A stretch of 47,688 nt of DNA. Source: Bacteroidales bacterium (GTDB taxonomy: Bacteria; Bacteroidota; Bacteroidia; Bacteroidales; UBA4417). The stretch's first letter is position 1. Every line of letters begins with the position of its first letter. The DNA lies in NCBI GenBank assembly GCA_030654075.1, contig JAURYB010000065.1, positions 1 through 47,688 of the forward strand. Reading direction: 5' to 3'. Below the pieces are notes generated by a model, which made no database searches, had not been told where the DNA came from, and saw nothing but the letters and a program-made list of their open reading frames with translations. The position numbers and the translations under genes were made by a program. Below, one piece after another: positions 1 to 8,188 of the stretch.

Positions 1-95
1 CCAATAGTATTTATCACCCGATACTTCCCTGTACTTTTATCAATGACCTGGACACTGGTTATTCCACTCGGGTTTATTTTCTTGCGAACATACAT
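1..95 (-). CDS. IS1634-type transposase, 5' end only (runs off window)
   Basis: Only the first 31 codons are inside the window; the gene continues beyond base 1. The ATG is at 95-93 and the reading begins MYVRKKINPSG, followed by a stretch containing SVQVIDKSTGKYR. This start is typical of IS1634-family (IS4-like DDE) transposases that are common in Bacteroidota. No catalytic residue is visible because the DDE core lies outside. Upstream there is a perfect 11-bp inverted repeat (119-142), which may be part of the element or its control region. Assignment rests on recognising the N-terminal sequence, so the family call is fairly but not fully secure. Confidence 0.75.
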   Translation of the reverse strand, partial: MYVRKKINPSGITSVQVIDKSTGKYRVINTI

Positions 96-118
96 CCGGT
101 AAAGGTAATATTTTTGTC

Positions 119-142
119 TGGGACACCCATTTGGGTGTCCCA
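119..142. repeat. Perfect 11-bp inverted repeat upstream of the partial transposase
   Basis: The arms TGGGACACCCA (119-129) and TGGGTGTCCCA (132-142) are exact reverse complements around a 2-base centre. It lies 24 bases before the transposase start and so would fall in its leader or promoter. It may limit transposase expression as an RNA hairpin or mark the element's end region; the sequence alone does not decide. Confidence 0.7.
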
Positions 143-241
143 CAAATTATATGTTGCTGTTATTCAAATTGTTATAAAATTGACACAAATAAAGTGTCGA
201 AGTCAGGAAAAAAACGGATGCATTTTTCCTGTCACAACAGA

Positions 242-283
242 TTAACCCAATTTCAGCATTTTAAAATGCCGAAGTTGGGTTAA
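242..283. repeat. 42-bp near-perfect palindrome
   Basis: The left arm 242-262 begins TTAACCCAA and ends GCATTTT; the right arm 263-283 is its reverse complement at 19 of 21 positions, with no loop. It lies between the convergently placed end of the mutarotase-fusion gene (351) and the IS1634-type element. No U-run follows on either strand, so a classic intrinsic terminator is not supported. It could be an IS end, a cruciform or a protein-binding site. Confidence 0.6.
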
Positions 284-350
284 AGGAAATTAGTAAAAGT
301 TCAGCAGACCTTGGTGTTATGTTGATTTTGCTACTGCAGATTTCAATCTA

Positions 351-2525
351 TTACTTAACTTCAAACTTATAAATACAAATATGATGGTATTTTGCACCCG
401 GTCGTAAAACTGCAGATGGGAAATTAGTATGGTTCGGACTATCCGGATAATGCTGTGTTTCCAACGCAAACGATGTTCTGAAATTATATTTTTCGCCATA
501 TTTCCCGCTGTCTTTTCCTTCAAAGAAATTTCCTCCGTAAAACTGTAGTGCCGGCTCGGTGGTTAAAACCCGAAGTTGCCTGCCGTTGGAAGGTTCGTAG
601 ATAACGGCTGCTTCGGTCATCCTGTCACCGTTTTTATCAAGTACCCAATTGTGGTCGTAGCCTTTGCCGTATATTAAATCTGAAAACTGTTCATCCACTC
701 TGGCTCCTATTGCCATGGGGCGCGTAAAATCCATTGGGGTGCCTTTAACCGGAGCAATTACTCCTGTTGGGATAAGTCCGTCATCGGTAGGGGTGTAATT
801 CGAACCGTTTATCTGAAGCACATGTGAATTAATGGATTTTGCCTCTCCGCCAGAAAAGCCGAAAAGGTTGAAAAATGAATGATGTGTCAGGTTCAGCACT
901 GTTGGCTTGTCGGTAGTGGCGGCATATTCTATTTTCAATTCATTATCATTGGTTAAAGTGTAAATTACTGTTACCGACAAATTGCCCGGATAACCTTCTT
1001 CACCATCCTTTGATAAATACTTTAATTCCAATGCATCTTCATTTTTAACGTTTTTGAATGGCCGGGCATTCCAAATAACCATATGGAATCCTTTCGGACC
1101 TCCGTGCAGATGGTTAACCCCATTGTTTACCGGCAGTTTGTATTCTTTACCGTCGAGCGTAAATTTCCCTTTGGCAATGCGGTTTCCGTACCGTCCGATC
1201 AGTGCCCCGAAATACACTTCTTTGGCTTGCTGGTATTCCATCAAACTATTACAACCGGTAACTATATCGGCAAAATCATTATTCCGGTCGGGAGTCCACA
1301 AGGCTACCACCCTTCCTCCAAAATTGGTGATCTGTGCTACCATTCCCTGCCTGTTTTTCAGGGTAAATAGTGAAACCTGTTTGCCATCAATTGTTCCGTT
1401 AAAGTTTTTAAAGTCGATCAGCCTGATGGCAGAAACTTTCCCGGTTATTTTTTTGATAAATTCCACTTCTTTGGTATCGAAAGGCGTTTTATCCTGACGG
1501 TAAATATCGTGGAACCAGAGAGGCGGTTCTTTTTCATTGGGTTTGGGTTCGTCCCAGGCAAAAATGGTATTTGTTTTTCCGGAAACGAAACCCCAGTTGA
1601 TGGCTCCTATATTGTTCTGTTTCAGTAAAGGCATTATATTCTGAAAACGGCTGTTGTTCCTGCGGGCCATGTATTCGGTACATATCAATGGGCGGTCCTG
1701 CATTTTCAGGAAATTGATCCACATCTGATGGTCGCCGACATCGGAATAATTATGATATGTAATGATGTCGGAATTTTCGACCTGGAAAGTATTAAGTGCA
1801 CTGGCCCCGAAATACCACAAACCGACTGAAACGGGCTGTGAAGGATTGACCTGATGCGCCCAGCGAAAAACATTTTTCAGCAATGGAAGCGATGCATTTC
1901 CATGATTGCTGTTGCCTGGTTCATTGTATAAATCCCAGAGTAAAATACGTTTGTCGTTTTTAAAAGTTCCGAGAATATCTTTCACGTATTTTTCCAATAC
2001 AGGATAGAGTTTTATTGTATCGGCACGCAGGCTGCAGGCCGGATCCTGCACCCAGCCTGAATTATGAACGCCTGGTTTAGGAGCTGGTTGTTTTCCGGCA
2101 ACGGTTTCAGGATTCCAGCAATCGTCGAAAATGACAAATAAAGCTTTTATGCCATGTTTGTCGGATAATGTAAGGTATTGATCCATTCGTTTTTTAAAAC
2201 CCTCCGGATCTTGCTTCCACACTTCGCTGCTCAGGTAAACACGCATTACATTAAACCCAAGTTCCGAAGCCCATCCAAGTTCTTTATCAATTGCAGGTGC
2301 ATCAAAGGTTTCGGCTGCCCACATCTCCACCTGATTTATAGCCGAACTGGGCTGGAAATTAGAGCCACAAAGCCAAGGCTGATTTGCATACCAGGATGCA
2401 GCTTTTTCTTTGGTCCAACGCTGATTCTGATTTATGCTCTTAGTCTGGGCTTTTACTTCTCCTGTAACGCCGAAAGCGAATGCAAAAATCAATAGAGAGA
2501 GGGCAAGGTTTTTAAAATTTCTCAT
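351..2525 (-). CDS. TIM-barrel glycoside hydrolase fused to aldose 1-epimerase
   Basis: This is a two-domain secreted protein of about 724 residues. A signal peptide (about 1-26, ending near VKAQ) is followed by a clan GH-A-like TIM barrel (about 30-365). Likely acid/base Glu is in DLYNEPG and likely nucleophile Glu in CTEYMAR, the usual strand 4 and strand 7 positions. The second half (about 370-724) is a galactose mutarotase (GalM) domain with the NRIAKG and NGVNHLHGG motifs, NLTHHSFFNL, and GYDHNWVL near the active site. The glycosidase would release a sugar and the epimerase domain would equilibrate its anomers. An upstream TTG at 2534 is in frame, but the ATG at 2525 directly precedes MRNFKNLALS and fits a signal peptide. 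It is the last gene of the PUL. The barrel's exact GH family and substrate are not certain. Confidence 0.85.
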   Translation of the reverse strand: MRNFKNLALSLLIFAFAFGVTGEVKAQTKSINQNQRWTKEKAASWYANQPWLCGSNFQPSSAINQVEMWAAETFDAPAIDKELGWASELGFNVMRVYLSSEVWKQDPEGFKKRMDQYLTLSDKHGIKALFVIFDDCWNPETVAGKQPAPKPGVHNSGWVQDPACSLRADTIKLYPVLEKYVKDILGTFKNDKRILLWDLYNEPGNSNHGNASLPLLKNVFRWAHQVNPSQPVSVGLWYFGASALNTFQVENSDIITYHNYSDVGDHQMWINFLKMQDRPLICTEYMARRNNSRFQNIMPLLKQNNIGAINWGFVSGKTNTIFAWDEPKPNEKEPPLWFHDIYRQDKTPFDTKEVEFIKKITGKVSAIRLIDFKNFNGTIDGKQVSLFTLKNRQGMVAQITNFGGRVVALWTPDRNNDFADIVTGCNSLMEYQQAKEVYFGALIGRYGNRIAKGKFTLDGKEYKLPVNNGVNHLHGGPKGFHMVIWNARPFKNVKNEDALELKYLSKDGEEGYPGNLSVTVIYTLTNDNELKIEYAATTDKPTVLNLTHHSFFNLFGFSGGEAKSINSHVLQINGSNYTPTDDGLIPTGVIAPVKGTPMDFTRPMAIGARVDEQFSDLIYGKGYDHNWVLDKNGDRMTEAAVIYEPSNGRQLRVLTTEPALQFYGGNFFEGKDSGKYGEKYNFRTSFALETQHYPDSPNHTNFPSAVLRPGAKYHHICIYKFEVK

Positions 2526-2542
2526 CTTTAGCAAATTAAGTT

Positions 2543-3676
2543 TTACAATGATTTAAGACTCGTTGAAGGGCCTTCTACTTTTAGCAAACCGTTACCGTCA
2601 ATAAACATCTTATCGATAAATACAACCCGGACGTTGCCCGTTTTTGAGGTGCGGCCGTGATAAACACAATACATCTGTTTCCCGTTTTTCGACCTGACCA
2701 CACTGTTATGTCCTGTTCCGGTTACAATCCCGCCCTGGCTGGTGTTCTTTTGCAGAACAGGATTGTTTTCGGCTTTTGTAAATGGTCCAAGCGGATTATC
2801 CGAAGTAGCATACCCTACTGCATAATTTTTGCCGCCAAAAAAATTAGCCGAATACATCATGTATATTTTGTTGTTGTTTGCAAAAGCGAAAGAGCCTTCG
2901 GTCCAGCGACGATTTACTTCACCATCGGTAACTGAGCGGCTTTCCCATTCACACTGCTTGTCCGACATTGTTTTGGGTGGCTGAAGCAGCAGCACAGGCT
3001 GACCGATTATGTGTGTAAAATCATTGGAAATCTCGACTCCATATACCCAGCTTTCTTCAATTTCCCGGAAAAGATTTATTTTCCGCGCCCAGTCGGCTAC
3101 TTCGCTTTTCACAGGGTTTTTGTAGCAGCAGCGGGAATAGTACAAATAGGATTTACCTTTATATTCCAGAATATCAGCGTCAATCACCGGGTAGCCGGGA
3201 TCGAATAATGGCTTTTTTGAAAGCTCTTTGAACGGCCCGGTTGGTTTGTCGGAAACTGCCACGCCAATCCTGAAATTTTCTTCTTCATTTGTTGGATTTT
3301 GTTTCCAGTCGGCACTGAAAAACATATAAAATTTCCTTTCCCGCTCGAATACCTCGGGAGCCCAGAAATTTCCTGAAGTCCACGAATCGCGGGTGTTTCC
3401 CTGGTAAACCTGTCCCTCGGATTTCCAGTGGATCAGATCAGTTGATGAATAAGCGCCAAAGCCTTCGAACTCTCCGGTTTCATCTGTCCCGTACATATAA
3501 TAGTTTCCGTCGGATGCAAGCATCACAAAAGGATCACCGAGTTTTACACCCAATGGATTAGTGTACATCTTACCCGCTTTGTACTTTTTAATCATCACTG
3601 CAGTCGCAAATGCCGCAACTATTAGTATGAGCAGGACCGGGACACCGATTTTAAGAAAACGCCGTCTGTTTATCAT
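2543..3676 (-). CDS. GH43 family glycosidase with twin-arginine-like signal anchor
   Basis: This is a five-bladed beta-propeller glycoside hydrolase of family 43 (alpha-L-arabinofuranosidase or beta-xylosidase type), 377 residues. The three expected catalytic acids can be placed: Asp in KLGDPFVM (about 47), Asp in VIDADIL, and the general acid Glu in RWTEGSFAF. WAPEVF and GTGHNSVV are further GH43 hallmarks. The N-terminus NRRRFLKIG followed by a hydrophobic stretch (about 12-28) fits a Tat signal or a membrane anchor; no lipobox is present. Only 17 bases separate it from the downstream barrel-mutarotase gene, so the two are probably co-transcribed. A terminator sits just upstream (3732-3772), so the pair may need read-through or its own promoter. 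Exact linkage specificity cannot be told. Confidence 0.88.
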   Translation of the reverse strand: MINRRRFLKIGVPVLLILIVAAFATAVMIKKYKAGKMYTNPLGVKLGDPFVMLASDGNYYMYGTDETGEFEGFGAYSSTDLIHWKSEGQVYQGNTRDSWTSGNFWAPEVFERERKFYMFFSADWKQNPTNEEENFRIGVAVSDKPTGPFKELSKKPLFDPGYPVIDADILEYKGKSYLYYSRCCYKNPVKSEVADWARKINLFREIEESWVYGVEISNDFTHIIGQPVLLLQPPKTMSDKQCEWESRSVTDGEVNRRWTEGSFAFANNNKIYMMYSANFFGGKNYAVGYATSDNPLGPFTKAENNPVLQKNTSQGGIVTGTGHNSVVRSKNGKQMYCVYHGRTSKTGNVRVVFIDKMFIDGNGLLKVEGPSTSLKSL

Positions 3677-3731
3677 TTTAAAATACTTTTATTCCTTAAA
3701 ATCAGATGACTGATGCTATCTTGTTCCGGGA

Positions 3732-3772
3732 GAAATAAATAAACGTTCCCGGAAAATTTTATTCCGGGAACG
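3732..3772 (-). terminator. Intrinsic terminator after the propeller gene
   Basis: Read on the minus strand, CGTTCCCGGAA and its exact complement TTCCGGGAACG form an 11-bp stem with a 7-base loop (3744-3772). It is followed by the T-rich tract TTTATTTATTTC (3743-3732). It lies 12 bases past the stop of the FG-GAP/T9SS gene and before the two most distal PUL genes, so it could split or attenuate the operon. Confidence 0.8.
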
Positions 3773-3783
3773 CGACAGCAATA

Positions 3784-5592
3784 TTATAAAACAACTTTTT
3801 GAACGTAGGTTTTCGTTCCATTCGTTATCTTAACAACATAAACGCCCTTCTGAAGTTCCATGTTTATTTCTTTTGCATTGCGAACCTGTTTCACGAGGCT
3901 GCCGGTAACCGTATAAACCTTAACATCCAGGTTGCTGTTGCTTTTGTTATTGATGCGGAGTTTTCCGTTGTAAGCTATCACTTCAACACCCGAAATGGGT
4001 TTTTCGATACCAGTTGTTCCGATAACAAAAGTTTTTGTCGTAGCAAAGGAACCACCTTTGAAATTTGCATCTATAGCCTGCACCGACCACTCGTAATTAC
4101 CATCAGGCAAATTGTAGATTTCCCATCTCTTATTTAAAAACACGTTTCCATGCATACTAACTTTTCTCCAGCCGTCAGTATCTCCGCCCATCACAGCCAT
4201 TGGATTGTATAACCATTTGCCGGTTGTCGTATTTTTGAGTGCAAGATTATAAGTAAGTGATTTTTGAGCTGTTTGTGCATCAGATGCCGCATCCCAGGTA
4301 AAAGTAACCAGCGTTTCTTCACCCGATAAGGAAATTTGCTGATCCAATGCTGAAGGTGCTGTAGGTTTTGTATTTACTGTTGTAGATGTATTGAGGTAAT
4401 ATCCGCAAATATTGCGGTCAAATTTACCTACTTGTGTTTCCTGGTTACCGTTGTAGCCCGTAATGAGTAAGTCAATTTTTCCATCATTATTCAGGTCGGC
4501 AGTTTCGATGCTGCTTTCGGAAACTCCCGGGAAATCAGTGTTGCTTAATGCATTTTCGACATATGTAAAGTTTGCGGCACTGGTACACTCGAAAAGCATG
4601 GTAACCTGGCGGACTTTAGTTCCGCTCCAGCCTGTGAGGATAATATCCAGATCGCCATCGTTGTCCCAGTCAACCAGGCGGGCGCCATCACCAACACTAA
4701 TCTGTCGGTAGTCGTTGAAAGTTGCTTTTGGTTCGAGTGATCCGCCGTTGTTTTTATACAGTCGATAAATGTCGGAACTCCCTTCTCCATCGGCACCGCC
4801 GTCACCGTTAAACAACAAATCCATAAATCCATCTCCATCCACATCGCCCCAAACCGAGGATCCAAAGCCTTTACGGATCAGTTGTGGCTGTGCCATAGCG
4901 GTAAATTTTCCAAATCCATCGTTGATCATTATAGCTGAAAAGCGCGATTTCCCGGTATCGTCCCAGCCATCCACAAAAATATCAATATACCCATCGTTGT
5001 TAAAATCGACCGTAGAAATTTCAGGATCAATTAAATTCAGGTCGGTAAATGAAGATTGATCTTTAGTAAAAGTTCCATCCACATTTTGGAAAAACAAGGT
5101 TCCTGTGTTGCCCGTTCCGTTTCCGATAACATAATAATCAAGCAATCCATTGTTATCGAAATCGGCAAAACCGCATGAGATGGTTGCTGTAGTTACATCG
5201 AGTGTTGAGCGGGTAAAATTGCCGGAGCCATCGTTAAGCGCTATGCCTTTTCCCATATCCCCATTGCTGTTTCCGTTAAAAATAACATCCATATCGCCAT
5301 CCCCATCAATGTCGCCCATTTTGATGTCGGCAAAGTGGCCGGGAGTGATTACATTTTCGGTTCCCTGCAAGGTGTATGTTCCATTGGTATTTATAAAAAT
5401 AGCATTATTAACAACGGGTACGGCTCCACCGGTTTCGCCGCTTACAATAATGTCAAGGTCACCATCATTGTCGATATCGGCTGCAACAATGTCGGCCTGT
5501 TGTGTGTTGAATGTTGCATCGAATTCTGCAAACTGGGCTTTCATGGAGAAGGCCATGAAAATTGCCACAAAAAAGAGGGTAAATTTTTTCAT
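3784..5592 (-). CDS. FG-GAP/VCBS beta-propeller protein with T9SS sorting domain
   Basis: This is a secreted surface protein of 602 residues. After a signal peptide (1-19, ending KAQ) come seven Asp-rich repeats of the FG-GAP/VCBS type, for example DIDNDGDLDII, DIDGDGDMDVI, DFNNDGYIDIF, DVDGDGFMDLL and DLNNDGKIDLL. Such loops bind calcium in integrin-like seven-bladed propellers. A fibronectin-like region (about 410-520, with WDAASDAQTAQ and GNYEWSVQAID) follows. The last 75 residues are a type A T9SS C-terminal domain, with LDVKVYTVTGSLV, LQKGVYVVKI and YVQKVVL. No catalytic motif was seen, so a glycan-binding or display role inside the PUL is the simplest reading. Its first repeat is clearly paralogous to the N-terminus of the neighbouring gene at 5636-6847. 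Confidence 0.88.
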   Translation of the reverse strand: MKKFTLFFVAIFMAFSMKAQFAEFDATFNTQQADIVAADIDNDGDLDIIVSGETGGAVPVVNNAIFINTNGTYTLQGTENVITPGHFADIKMGDIDGDGDMDVIFNGNSNGDMGKGIALNDGSGNFTRSTLDVTTATISCGFADFDNNGLLDYYVIGNGTGNTGTLFFQNVDGTFTKDQSSFTDLNLIDPEISTVDFNNDGYIDIFVDGWDDTGKSRFSAIMINDGFGKFTAMAQPQLIRKGFGSSVWGDVDGDGFMDLLFNGDGGADGEGSSDIYRLYKNNGGSLEPKATFNDYRQISVGDGARLVDWDNDGDLDIILTGWSGTKVRQVTMLFECTSAANFTYVENALSNTDFPGVSESSIETADLNNDGKIDLLITGYNGNQETQVGKFDRNICGYYLNTSTTVNTKPTAPSALDQQISLSGEETLVTFTWDAASDAQTAQKSLTYNLALKNTTTGKWLYNPMAVMGGDTDGWRKVSMHGNVFLNKRWEIYNLPDGNYEWSVQAIDANFKGGSFATTKTFVIGTTGIEKPISGVEVIAYNGKLRINNKSNSNLDVKVYTVTGSLVKQVRNAKEINMELQKGVYVVKITNGTKTYVQKVVL

Positions 5593-5635
5593 CGTTTTTG
5601 ATTTTGGGGGTTAATATTCAGTTATTTGTATTGAA

Positions 5636-6847
5636 TTATGGTTTTATTATTGGTATTAATTGTTCTGACAAACCCGGCACGGAACCACTGATCTGAGGCC
5701 AGTTATCTATCCAGTTAATTTTATCGAGCATAAGCGGACGGCGGGTTGCGCCTCCGGGCAAAAAAGGATCCGAAACTTGTACGGCGTGATAAAGGAGATA
5801 ATCAGTACCTGCGTCGTCGGTAATTATTTTTGAGTTGTGCCCCGGCCCTGCCCAGCCACCCGAAACATTCCCGGCAAGGAAAAGAGATCCTTCAATGCCA
5901 TCGGCCAGTATTCCTGCCCCGTTTTTATCTTTGAAAGGTCCCCTGATGTTATCGGAAACGGCAATACCTACACGATACTGACTGTTGGCACCATCGCAGC
6001 AACTTCCCACAGAACCAAAAAAATAATATTTGCCATTTTTTTCTTTGATGTAAGGAGCCTCAAAAGCGTTTCCGGCAATTTTAAATTTTGAACCTTTAAA
6101 ACTCCTTAAATCAGCATTGAGTTCGATACCATAAATGCCGTTGAAACTTCCCCAGAATAAATAGGATTGAAGCGTGCCGGCTGAACCTGATTGCATAAAA
6201 TAAGGATCAATGCTGTTTGAAACGCCTATAAAAGATGAATCGAAAAGCTTTCCCTGGTCAACAAACGGCCCTTCCGGCGTATCCGAAATGGCAAGTCCAA
6301 TTCCCGGATTGCTGTCGCCCCAGGTGGAAAAGCTATAATACATATAGTATTTTCCGTTTACATAAGTTACATCCGGAGCCCAGATTCCCCCGTTGTTTTT
6401 CCATGAAGGACGGGTTTTAAAAGCATCGGCAACAAATTGCCATTGAGTCAGGTTTTTCGATTTAATGATGGGGACAATGTGATGAACGCCATCAGTCCAT
6501 GTATTTTCGGTTCCATAGGCATAATACCATCCGTCGCCTGCTTTTATTACGGTAGGATCAGCGAAATCGGGAACGAAAACCGGGTTTTTATAGGTTGATC
6601 CCGCGGTTGTTTGCCCGGTAAAAGTGCCATTGTTGTTTAAATAGATACTTGATTTCGCAACAGTGATATTATTTTCAATAGTTTCGCCGCTTGTAATTAT
6701 ATCCATATCCCCGTCATTATCAATATCAGCAGCTACGATGCAGGAATGACGTATTCCGGCAGTATTTTCGAACTGTTGAAATTGCCCTTGCACTTCATAG
6801 ACAGTTCCAAAAATGAAAATGAAAAATATGACAGTAGTTATCTTCAT
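5636..6847 (-). CDS. Chimeric GH43 (endo-arabinanase-like) with a single propeller repeat at its N-terminus
   Basis: This 403-residue secreted protein has two unequal parts. Residues 1-75 hold a signal peptide (ending near VQGQ) and one FG-GAP repeat (VAADIDNDGDMDIITSGE) that matches the start of the downstream propeller protein. From YKNPVFVPDFADPTV (about 85) to the end it is a GH43 domain that parallels the upstream lipoprotein. Catalytic Asp (FADP), Asp (NSIDPYF) and Glu (NAFEAPY) are all present, as are GSCCDGANSQY and GPGHNS, features of endo-1,5-alpha-L-arabinanase-like GH43s. It has neither the lipobox of one parent nor the T9SS tail of the other. A lone propeller blade cannot fold as a propeller, so this part is probably a relic or a linker. 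It is 43 bases from the next gene and in the same operon. Confidence 0.88.
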   Translation of the reverse strand: MKITTVIFFIFIFGTVYEVQGQFQQFENTAGIRHSCIVAADIDNDGDMDIITSGETIENNITVAKSSIYLNNNGTFTGQTTAGSTYKNPVFVPDFADPTVIKAGDGWYYAYGTENTWTDGVHHIVPIIKSKNLTQWQFVADAFKTRPSWKNNGGIWAPDVTYVNGKYYMYYSFSTWGDSNPGIGLAISDTPEGPFVDQGKLFDSSFIGVSNSIDPYFMQSGSAGTLQSYLFWGSFNGIYGIELNADLRSFKGSKFKIAGNAFEAPYIKEKNGKYYFFGSVGSCCDGANSQYRVGIAVSDNIRGPFKDKNGAGILADGIEGSLFLAGNVSGGWAGPGHNSKIITDDAGTDYLLYHAVQVSDPFLPGGATRRPLMLDKINWIDNWPQISGSVPGLSEQLIPIIKP

Positions 6848-6916
6848 GCCAAAGAATTGAATTTTTTTTAAAACATTTTACCAGTACATTCCGGCTTTTC
6901 AACAAAAATAAATTTC

Positions 6917-7999
6917 TCATTTATTAAATTGCGGCATTGCCTGCAAGGTATTACTTGGCTTGCCACCTTCAATTGTGGGCCAGCCATCAACCCATTTAAT
7001 CCGGTCAACCATAAGCGGCCTGCGGGTTGCACCTCCCGGCAGAAACGGATTTTTCGCATCTATGGCATGATATACAAAGAAATCACTGCCACGATCATCG
7101 GTAATTATTTCAGCATTGTGTCCTGGTCCAACCCAGCCCAAATCAGTGTTTCCGCTGATCAGCAAGGTGCCTTCCCTGCCAGGATCCGAAATTGCATTTC
7201 CGGCTTTATCCAGGTAAGGCCCTTTAATAGCATCTGCCCTGGCTACGGTAACGTGATACTGACTGTTGGCTCCATCGCAGCAGGAACCTGATGATCCGAA
7301 AAAGTAGAATTTGTTGTCGCGTTCTAGAATCATGGTTCCTTCAAACGCTCCGCCTGCAATTTTAAATTTGGTTCCTGAAGGCGTTTTCAGATCGGCGCTA
7401 AGCTCAGTTCCATATATTCCCTGGAAGCTTCCCCAGAAAAGATATGATTTCTTATTACGTCCTGTTCCTGTCTGAATAAAACATGGGTCGATGCTGTTGG
7501 TAACTCCGCTTGACTTAGAATCTAATACTTTGCCCTGGTCAACAAATGGGCCGTAAGGCAAATCAGCGATGGCAAGTCCGATTCCCGGGTTGCTGTCGCC
7601 CCAGGTTGACATGCTGTAAAACATATAGTATTTGCTGTTAACAAATGTTACATCCGGGGCCCATACTCCGCCTTCCGTTTTCCAGGTGGGTCGTGTGGCG
7701 AAAGCATCTGTAACATATTGCCAGTCAACCAGGTTTTTGGATGTGACTATTGGAACAATACGGTGAATACCTGTGCTCCAGGTGTTCTCGGTTCCGTAGG
7801 CATAAAATGTACCATCAACAGCTCTCACAACCGATGGATCGGCCAGGTCAGGCTCAAAAACCGGGTTTTGATACAGCGTGTCAGCCGATGTTGGAGGATC
7901 GTTCCAGATTAATATTTCCTCCTGCTTTTCCTTACACGAAGTCAATAAAACCATTCCAACAAACAAAGGTGTTGATATGTAAGTAAATAACTTTTTCAT
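6917..7999 (-). CDS. GH43 lipoprotein, endo-arabinanase-like
   Basis: This is a 360-residue outer-membrane-type lipoprotein; the lipobox LLTSC places the lipidated Cys at residue 22. The GH43 fold follows: catalytic Asp in DLADPSVV, Asp in NSIDPCF and Glu in GAFEGTM. WAPDVTF, GSCCDGANSQY and GPGHNAEI are shared with endo-1,5-alpha-L-arabinanases. It is the first enzyme after SusD in the PUL, about 190 bases downstream of it, a typical place for a surface enzyme that makes oligosaccharides for SusCD. It is the close paralogue of the chimeric GH43 immediately downstream. Arabinan as substrate is inference from family features. Confidence 0.9.
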   Translation of the reverse strand: MKKLFTYISTPLFVGMVLLTSCKEKQEEILIWNDPPTSADTLYQNPVFEPDLADPSVVRAVDGTFYAYGTENTWSTGIHRIVPIVTSKNLVDWQYVTDAFATRPTWKTEGGVWAPDVTFVNSKYYMFYSMSTWGDSNPGIGLAIADLPYGPFVDQGKVLDSKSSGVTNSIDPCFIQTGTGRNKKSYLFWGSFQGIYGTELSADLKTPSGTKFKIAGGAFEGTMILERDNKFYFFGSSGSCCDGANSQYHVTVARADAIKGPYLDKAGNAISDPGREGTLLISGNTDLGWVGPGHNAEIITDDRGSDFFVYHAIDAKNPFLPGGATRRPLMVDRIKWVDGWPTIEGGKPSNTLQAMPQFNK

Positions 8000-8188
8000 C
8001 TGTTATTATTTATTTTTTAGGGTCACTTGGAATTACTCATTCCTTGCTTATTTTCAAATGTATTCGTGAGCTAAAGGTTCGCCAGATTGATCATAATTTC
8101 ATCTTCGGTTGATGATTTTTCACAATCATGGCTATTTCATCTTTATTTTATTAAGTAGATTTTATGCTAGTCGTAAAAATGGTTGTTA

